This document shows, one piece after another, positions 7,067 to 8,139 of a stretch of DNA of 8,139 nucleotides. Positions within the stretch are counted from its first letter, which is position 1; the number at the start of each line of letters is the position of its first letter. The DNA is from Rickettsia typhi (GTDB taxonomy: Bacteria > Pseudomonadota > Gammaproteobacteria > Burkholderiales > Burkholderiaceae_C): positions 1 through 8,139 of the forward strand of contig CALPPP020000046.1 of NCBI GenBank assembly GCA_943325485.2, in the 5' to 3' direction. Below the pieces are notes generated by a model. It searched no databases. It was not told the origin of the DNA and was given only the letters and a program-made list of their open reading frames with translations. Made by a program: the position numbers and the translations under genes.

Positions 7067-7237
7067 TCAGGCCTTGATATCTACCCTTGAACCTTTGGAC
7101 GCACTGCTTCTGGGCTGCTGTTTAACCTCAGGCTCAATCTGCCTGAGTTCTTTAGGAACTTCAGGTCTTGGCTTTGCCTGAGGTTTTGCTTGAACCTGAG
7201 GCGGGGGTTGAGAGCGTGGGGAGTCGATGCGAGCCAT
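7067..7237 (-). CDS. Small proline/glutamine-rich hypothetical protein
   Basis: A 56-codon frame starts at the ATG complementary to 7235-7237 and stops 6 nt before the acyltransferase ATG. I do not recognise the product. It is hydrophilic and probably disordered, with no signal peptide or membrane segment. It is rich in Pro, Gln, Lys and Glu, with a repeated P-[QE]-[VA] unit (PQV, PQA, PEV, PEV) and a basic, Ser-rich tail ending RVDIKA. In favour of a real gene are the same strand, tight spacing to the acyltransferase and a complete frame filling a gap otherwise without genes. Against it are the lack of a clear Shine-Dalgarno, the use of AGA/AGG arginine codons that look uncommon in its neighbours, and the low-complexity repeat. 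It could also be leader sequence of the acyltransferase mRNA. Confidence 0.45.
   Translation of the reverse strand: MARIDSPRSQPPPQVQAKPQAKPRPEVPKELRQIEPEVKQQPRSSASKGSRVDIKA
7124..7202. repeat. Degenerate CCTSAGG repeat cluster with inverted copies
   Basis: Four related ten-base units lie close together: AACCTCAGGC (7124-7133), AACTTCAGGT (7157-7166), GCCTGAGGTT (7176-7185) and AACCTGAGGC (7193-7202). The first and third are perfect inverted repeats of each other. In addition, CTCAGGC (7127-7133) and GCCTGAG (7141-7147) form a 7-bp stem with a 7-nt loop. All lie inside the small minus-strand frame and correspond to its P-[QE]-[VA] units, so they may simply reflect protein repeats. No T-run follows the hairpin on either strand, so it is not a typical terminator. 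Confidence 0.55.
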
Positions 7238-7275
7238 GCATTCATCTTAACTAAATTATCATCTTCCAACAGAAC

Positions 7276-7281
7276 AAGGAG
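7276..7281 (+). promoter_or_regulatory. Strong Shine-Dalgarno of the thiolase gene
   Basis: AAGGAG ends 7 nt before ATG 7289, which is ideal spacing and decides that start. The ATG at 7282 directly abuts it and is out of frame, and the ATG at 7301 is too far away. It lies in the 51-nt divergent gap (7238-7288) shared with the minus-strand unit. TATCAT at 7257-7262 resembles a -10 box, but no matching -35 box is visible. Confidence 0.85.
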
Positions 7282-7295
7282 ATGACCCATGACCC
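7282..7295 (+). repeat. Tandem 7-bp repeat at the thiolase start
   Basis: ATGACCC occurs twice head to tail (7282-7288, 7289-7295) and is followed by another ATG at 7296. The second copy carries the thiolase start codon. Gain or loss of a unit would shift the distance between the Shine-Dalgarno and the in-frame ATG by 7 nt. Confidence 0.8.
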
Positions 7296-8139
7296 ATGCC
7301 ATGATTTTCGATGCGGTACGTACACCGCGCGGCAAAGGCAAAAAAGACGGCAGTTTGCACAGCGTCAAACCCGTGGATTTGCTGGGCGGATTGCTGAACC
7401 AGCTGCAAGCCCGCCATGATTTTGACCCTGCCGAGGTCGATGATGTGGTGATGGGTTGCGTGTCACCGGTAGGTGAGCAGGGCTCAGTGTTGCCCAAGAC
7501 CGCTTTGCTCAAAGCAGGCTGGGACTTTCGCGTGTCGGGTGTGCAAATCAACCGCTTTTGTGCCTCAGGCCTAGAGGCTGTGAACATGGCCGCGCAAAAA
7601 GTCGCCAGCGGTTGGGAAGATTTGGTGGTGGCAGGTGGTGTGGAAAGCATGTCACGCGTCCCCATGGGTTCGGACGGCGGTGCGTGGGCGCAAGACCCCG
7701 CCACCAATGCTGCTACAGGTTTCACGCCGCAAGGCATAGGTGCTGATTTGATTGCGACCATGGCGGGTTGGCGTCGTGAAGATGTGGATCAATTCGCACT
7801 CACCTCGCAGCAACGTGCCGCTGCCGCACAAAGCCTTGGCAAATTCGACCGCTCGGTGATGCCTGTTTTCGATGAGATTGGCCTTGCCGTGTTGGAGCGC
7901 GACGAGTTCATCAAACCCCGCACCACCTTGGAAGGTTTGGGTGCATTGAAGCCCAGCTTTGCCGACATGGGCAAGATGGGTTTTGACGCAGTGGCTTTGT
8001 CGCGCTACCCGCAGGTTGAGCGCATCGACCATGTGCATACAGCCGGCAACTCCTCGGGCATCGTGGATGGTGCGGCAGCGGTATTGATTGGCAGCGAAGC
8101 CAAAGGCAAAGCGCTGGGCTTGAAGCCGCGTGGGCGCAT
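7289..8139 (+). CDS. Thiolase / acetyl-CoA C-acetyltransferase (5' part)
   Basis: Thiolases either condense two acetyl-CoA to acetoacetyl-CoA or cleave 3-ketoacyl-CoA with CoA. Biosynthetic and degradative members look alike at this level. The visible 283 codons contain the N-terminal [13 protein letters not shown], the nucleophilic Cys91 in [12 protein letters not shown], the [13 protein letters not shown] block and [14 protein letters not shown] at 250-263. The C-terminal GHP histidine and second catalytic cysteine lie beyond the right edge; family members are about 390-400 residues. The start at 7289 is fixed by AAGGAG at 7276-7281. The gene is divergent from the small proline-rich frame and acyltransferase. 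In related bacteria such a thiolase is often followed by a 3-hydroxyacyl-CoA dehydrogenase, which would point to beta-oxidation, but that is outside the window. The family is certain; the precise substrate is not. Confidence 0.93.
   Translation, partial: MTHAMIFDAVRTPRGKGKKDGSLHSVKPVDLLGGLLNQLQARHDFDPAEVDDVVMGCVSPVGEQGSVLPKTALLKAGWDFRVSGVQINRFCASGLEAVNMAAQKVASGWEDLVVAGGVESMSRVPMGSDGGAWAQDPATNAATGFTPQGIGADLIATMAGWRREDVDQFALTSQQRAAAAQSLGKFDRSVMPVFDEIGLAVLERDEFIKPRTTLEGLGALKPSFADMGKMGFDAVALSRYPQVERIDHVHTAGNSSGIVDGAAAVLIGSEAKGKALGLKPRGR

Noticed and set aside
7081..7761. Long open frame of 226 codons on the minus strand
   Set aside because: Most of it is antisense to the well-supported thiolase gene. 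It has low-complexity Ser/Pro/Thr-rich content and no recognisable domain, so it is a shadow of the thiolase frame.
1..8139. Mobile elements, CRISPR arrays, phage or toxin-antitoxin genes
   Set aside because: I found no transposase or integrase motif, regularly spaced repeat array or long terminal inverted repeat; the tRNA-Ser 3' end has no integrase gene next to it.

Overview
The window looks like ordinary chromosomal DNA from a betaproteobacterium of the order Burkholderiales, most likely a Comamonadaceae relative (Limnohabitans/Rhodoferax-like). The support is the accA-tilS-lysC-tRNA-Ser order, the style of the encoded proteins, and a full-length BciA-type 8-vinyl reductase. BciA belongs to (bacterio)chlorophyll synthesis, so the organism is probably an anoxygenic phototroph or descends from one. 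GC content by eye is in the mid-50s percent. Genus cannot be settled from the sequence alone. No mobile element, CRISPR array or phage gene is visible, and every complete gene reads through without frameshift.

Layout. Bases 2-2803 form a tightly packed plus-strand housekeeping block: the 3' end of accA (acetyl-CoA carboxylase, malonyl-CoA supply), tilS (tRNA-Ile lysidine synthetase) overlapping it by 38 nt, lysC (aspartokinase) 28 nt further on, and tRNA-Ser(GCU) only 10 nt after the lysC stop. Bases 2859-5901 hold a second plus-strand unit: bciA, a MaoC/FAS1-type hotdog hydratase whose ATG overlaps the bciA stop by one base, and an acyl-CoA dehydrogenase 5 nt later. A pigment-synthesis reductase thus heads a run of two acyl-CoA enzymes.

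Bases 5903-7237 are on the minus strand: a ten-helix acyltransferase-3 membrane protein, preceded by an unrecognised 56-codon proline-rich reading frame. The acyltransferase converges on the dehydrogenase with a single base between the stop codons. A 51-nt divergent gap then leads to a thiolase (acetyl-CoA acetyltransferase) that starts at 7289 with a strong Shine-Dalgarno sequence and runs off the right edge.

Functionally, accA, the hydratase, the dehydrogenase and the thiolase all handle CoA thioesters, but the visible sequence does not prove that they form one pathway. I see no clear undescribed system. The points most worth a second look are the bciA/acyl-CoA gene coupling, a relocated catalytic glutamate in the dehydrogenase, a possible internal start producing a separate aspartokinase regulatory subunit, a tRNA promoter candidate built into the lysC stop codon, and the small proline-rich frame.
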